DNA from: JBBQSU01 sp038234815
GTDB lineage: Bacteria > Planctomycetota > Phycisphaerae > Tepidisphaerales > Tepidisphaeraceae
DNA length: 8,025 nucleotides
Direction: 5' to 3'
Assembly (NCBI GenBank): GCA_038234815.1
Contig: JBBQSU010000151.1
Location: forward strand, 1 to 8,025
The notes beneath the pieces are model-generated. The model did not search any database and was not told where the DNA came from. It saw nothing but the letters and a program-made list of their open reading frames with translations. Shown here in pieces: positions 5,845 through 8,025 of this stretch; the stretch's first letter is position 1; each line of letters starts with the position of its first letter. Position numbers and translations under genes: made by a program.

Positions 5845-7704
5845 ATGTTCCGTAAAATCGCTTTTCTTGCCGGTTTGTGCGCAGCCGGCGTGTCACTTGC
5901 GCAAACGACCAACCCGGCCGTGCGAACAGGCAAAATCGAGATCGACGGTAAGCCCTATCGCTACACGCTTCTGGCCGAGACCGATGCCCCTGCGCCCGAA
6001 GTGCCAAACCCCAAGCCGGTCGAGCCGGCCAAGCCATCGCCGGTGGTGATCCTGGCCGGGCAAGGCCCGGCGCCGGCGGCGGTGCATGTCCATGGCCTTG
6101 AAGCCACCCTGGCGGCCGGCTCGCCGTTGACTGCCCGTTATGAATGGGATTTCGGCGATCCCGGCTCGCGCTTCAACACCTTAGCCGGGTGGAACGCCGC
6201 CCATCTCTATCAGTCGCCGGGTGGCTATGTCATTCGACTGAAGATCACCGATCAGGCCGGCAATGTGCAGGCGTTTTCCAATAAGCTGACGATTGCTCCC
6301 AGCACCCGGCGAAAGGTGTACGTGTCAGAAATCGACGGCAACGATGCCGACAACGGTGCTGACGACCGCCACGCCTGTCAGACGCTGGAACGCGGACTGT
6401 CGTTCGTGAAAGACGACTGCGAATTATTGCTGGACAGAGGGGGCAAGTATGAACTGTCACGCCAGGCCAATCTGCCCTTTAAGAACATCCACATCGGCAC
6501 ATGGGGAAGCAAAACCGAGAGGCCGAAGGTGCGCTGGACGGGCAACCGCAATGCCATGTTTTTCTTTTCGTTCGATCCGGCCCGATCCGCGGACGTGGTG
6601 ATCGAAGGCCTGAGTTTTGACACGCCGTTCAGCAGCGACACCGAAGAATCGGGCATGATCGGCGGAATCAAGCCGGCGGGAAAAAACCTTGCAGTCCGCG
6701 ATTGTGAATTCCTGAATGTCGGCTCGGCCATCAGCACGTTGGCCAAGCCGCAGGGCATGTTGATTCAGGACAACTCCGCCCCACTGGCGACAGGCCTGCG
6801 CGCCTATTTCGTCTGGGTGGAAAGCAGTGATTTTACGATCATCGGCAACCAGGTGGCCAACAGCACCCGCGAGCATGTCATCCGGTCGAGCAGCGACGCC
6901 TCGAAACGCATTTTGATCGCGCACAATGACTTCACCAACCTCGACCGAATGGGCAACGACAAGGGAGACCAGAGCAAGACAACGATCAATTTTCGCGCGG
7001 GGTCTTATGTTTACATCGACGACAACACGCTCAAGGACGGCGTTGTCGGATTCGGGCCTTCAATCCTGATGAAGGACGAGTCGGCCGCAGAGTGGATCGT
7101 TCTGGACGGCAATCGGATCAGCAATGGCGCGCTGAAACTTTCACCGGGAACAGCGCATGTCATGGTTCGGAACAACTGGTTTGATCTGGTCGATACGGAA
7201 CAGATTTCGATCGTTCCCAAGTCGGTGGCGTTGGAAGGCCGGACGATCGGTGACATCACTGTGGCGCAGAACACGGGGGTGAATTCCGGGACCAAGGGGA
7301 AGTTTTTGAAGGTTTACACCGCGGCGCCGGCAGGCGCGATCACGCTGGCGAATAATGTTTATGTCTCGCCGCAACTGAAGCTGGGCAAGGACTGGGCCTG
7401 CGGGGTGGCGGTGCATTCGGCCGACACGACGGGGTTTGCACAGATTTCGGGCAATATCTGGCCGACCGGCGACGGGCCCGTGCAATTTGTGGGCGCGCAG
7501 CTTACCGGGCAGGGCTATCTGACGGCTGAAAAGTGGAATGCACTGCCACAGGTAAAGTCGGATCGATTTGAGAATTTGTCGCTGGAATCGAACGGTCAGG
7601 TGCCGGCGGGGTATAAAGTGCTGCCCGTGCCCGGGGCGAGGTATGATCCGGCAGGAAAGCTTCGCACGGCCGAGAATTGTGTGCCCGGTGCCGTGCAACC
7701 TTGA
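5845..7704 (+). CDS. Secreted PKD-domain and right-handed beta-helix protein
   Basis: A 619-residue exported protein. Residues 1-19 are a Sec signal peptide (MFRK, hydrophobic core, SLA before Gln20). A Pro/Ala/Glu-rich linker (about 47-66) leads to a PKD-type beta-sandwich (about 67-152) with YEWDFGDPGS (99-108) and the late strand GGYVIRLKITDQAGN (126-140). From about 156, KVYVSEIDGNDADNG opens a parallel beta-helix in the style of pectate-lyase or right-handed beta-helix proteins, with recurrent short strands and N-turns such as DCEFLNVGSAI, IIGNQVANS, IAHNDFTNL, IDDNTLKDG, LDGNRISNG, VRNNWFDLV and LANNVYVS. Such folds usually bind or cleave polysaccharide; a catalytic set is not evident, so the substrate is unknown. 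No C-terminal anchor or sorting tail was seen. GGGAGG (5833-5838) lies 6 nt before the ATG. It is followed by a terminator-like hairpin. Confidence 0.9.
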   Translation: MFRKIAFLAGLCAAGVSLAQTTNPAVRTGKIEIDGKPYRYTLLAETDAPAPEVPNPKPVEPAKPSPVVILAGQGPAPAAVHVHGLEATLAAGSPLTARYEWDFGDPGSRFNTLAGWNAAHLYQSPGGYVIRLKITDQAGNVQAFSNKLTIAPSTRRKVYVSEIDGNDADNGADDRHACQTLERGLSFVKDDCELLLDRGGKYELSRQANLPFKNIHIGTWGSKTERPKVRWTGNRNAMFFFSFDPARSADVVIEGLSFDTPFSSDTEESGMIGGIKPAGKNLAVRDCEFLNVGSAISTLAKPQGMLIQDNSAPLATGLRAYFVWVESSDFTIIGNQVANSTREHVIRSSSDASKRILIAHNDFTNLDRMGNDKGDQSKTTINFRAGSYVYIDDNTLKDGVVGFGPSILMKDESAAEWIVLDGNRISNGALKLSPGTAHVMVRNNWFDLVDTEQISIVPKSVALEGRTIGDITVAQNTGVNSGTKGKFLKVYTAAPAGAITLANNVYVSPQLKLGKDWACGVAVHSADTTGFAQISGNIWPTGDGPVQFVGAQLTGQGYLTAEKWNALPQVKSDRFENLSLESNGQVPAGYKVLPVPGARYDPAGKLRTAENCVPGAVQP

Positions 7705-7747
7705 GCAATATGTATTTTGCCGAGGCCGGGCTACAGTGATTTCGTCA

Positions 7748-7790
7748 TCCCGCACCGGCGCAAGACGCCAACGTCTGCGCCGCTGCGGGA
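7748..7790 (+). terminator. Long stem-loop between beta-helix and Rieske genes
   Basis: Arms TCCCGCA (7748-7754) and TGCGGGA (7784-7790), then CGGCGCA (7756-7762) and TGCGCCG (7776-7782), then GACG (7764-7767) and CGTC (7772-7775) pair into an 18-bp stem. There is one C-C mismatch and one bulged A, and the loop is CCAA. The downstream TTTGCGGTTTTT is only partly T-rich. It begins 43 nt past the beta-helix stop and ends 25 nt before the next ATG, so it likely ends transcription or attenuates read-through into the Rieske gene. Confidence 0.65.
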
Positions 7791-7815
7791 TTTGCGGTTT
7801 TTGGGAGATCGTGCA

Positions 7816-8025
7816 ATGAGTGAGATGAATCGTCGATCGTTTCTGGCCGCTGCGGCGCTGGCGGCCTGTGCGGCCTGTCCATTAAGTGAGGCCCTGGCCG
7901 CTGCGACGGATGAGCCTGTGGTGGATGTGGGGGCTTTATCAGATTTTGGCAGCGACGGTATACGGGACAACTGGGTACGCAGTCACCGGCTGCTGCTGGT
8001 GCGCAATGAGGGCCGGTTATATGCC
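7816..8025 (+). CDS. Tat-exported Rieske-type iron-sulfur protein (5' part)
   Basis: The first 70 codons are present and the frame is open at the window edge. The product begins MSEMNRRSFLAAAALAAC, a twin-arginine signal (Arg6-Arg7, SFL) with an Ala-rich core and Cys residues at 18 and 21 that could serve as a lipobox. The mature start, VVDVGALSDFGSDGIRDNWV then LLLVRNEGRLYA, resembles the first strands of Rieske [2Fe-2S] domains, where the protein enters as VxVGxLxDF and continues to an LYA strand before the CxH cluster motif. The CxH motifs would lie beyond the window, so the Rieske call is provisional. Tat export suits a cofactor-loaded protein folded before export. GGGAG (7803-7807) lies 8 nt before the first ATG; a second in-frame ATG at 7825 is less well placed. 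Confidence 0.7.
   Translation, partial: MSEMNRRSFLAAAALAACAACPLSEALAAATDEPVVDVGALSDFGSDGIRDNWVRSHRLLLVRNEGRLYA

Noticed and set aside
5598..5855. 85-codon plus-strand frame starting in palindrome 3
   Set aside because: It starts at TTG within the palindrome, has no ribosome site, overlaps the ribosome site of the beta-helix gene, and has no recognisable domain.

Overview
The window looks like ordinary chromosomal DNA from a GC-rich Gram-negative-type bacterium. I favour a member of the Planctomycetota, perhaps a Phycisphaerae-like lineage. This is an impression from protein style (a secreted PKD/beta-helix protein, a small DRR-repeat protein, an HpnB-like glycosyltransferase), not a database result. 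An MltA-type lipoprotein transglycosylase implies peptidoglycan and an outer membrane. No phage, insertion sequence, CRISPR array, tRNA or rRNA is visible.

Layout: 1-300 is non-coding and holds an A/T run, a nested palindrome and small hairpins. glmS (301-2175, minus) makes glucosamine-6-phosphate. Divergent from it is a small DRR-repeat protein of unknown function (2338-2775, plus). Convergent with that come a family 2 membrane glycosyltransferase (2822-4009, minus) and, upstream of it on the same strand, mltA (4109-5386, minus, re-started at a TTG codon). A 458-bp divergent intergenic region (5387-5844) follows, with two more nested palindromes, a 24-bp pure A/T run and a possible 12-codon leader ORF. 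On the plus strand lie a secreted PKD plus right-handed beta-helix protein (5845-7704), a long terminator-like hairpin (7748-7790), and the first 70 codons of a Tat-exported, probably Rieske-type protein that runs off the window.

Functional theme: glmS feeds amino-sugar precursors to the cell wall, MltA cleaves peptidoglycan, and the glycosyltransferase and secreted proteins act at or beyond the envelope. Linkage as one pathway is not shown by the sequence.

The least expected signal is a set of three nested palindromes (55-86, 5481-5514, 5595-5626). All share GCGC-N6-GCGC-N6-GCGC, so GCGC recurs every 10 bp, about one helical turn. Their arms differ by paired changes that keep the symmetry. 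Two of them also share an A/T run 14-15 nt from the palindrome and face each other across the glmS-mltA block. They could be operators for an unknown regulator or members of a dispersed palindromic repeat family; a genome-wide search would decide.
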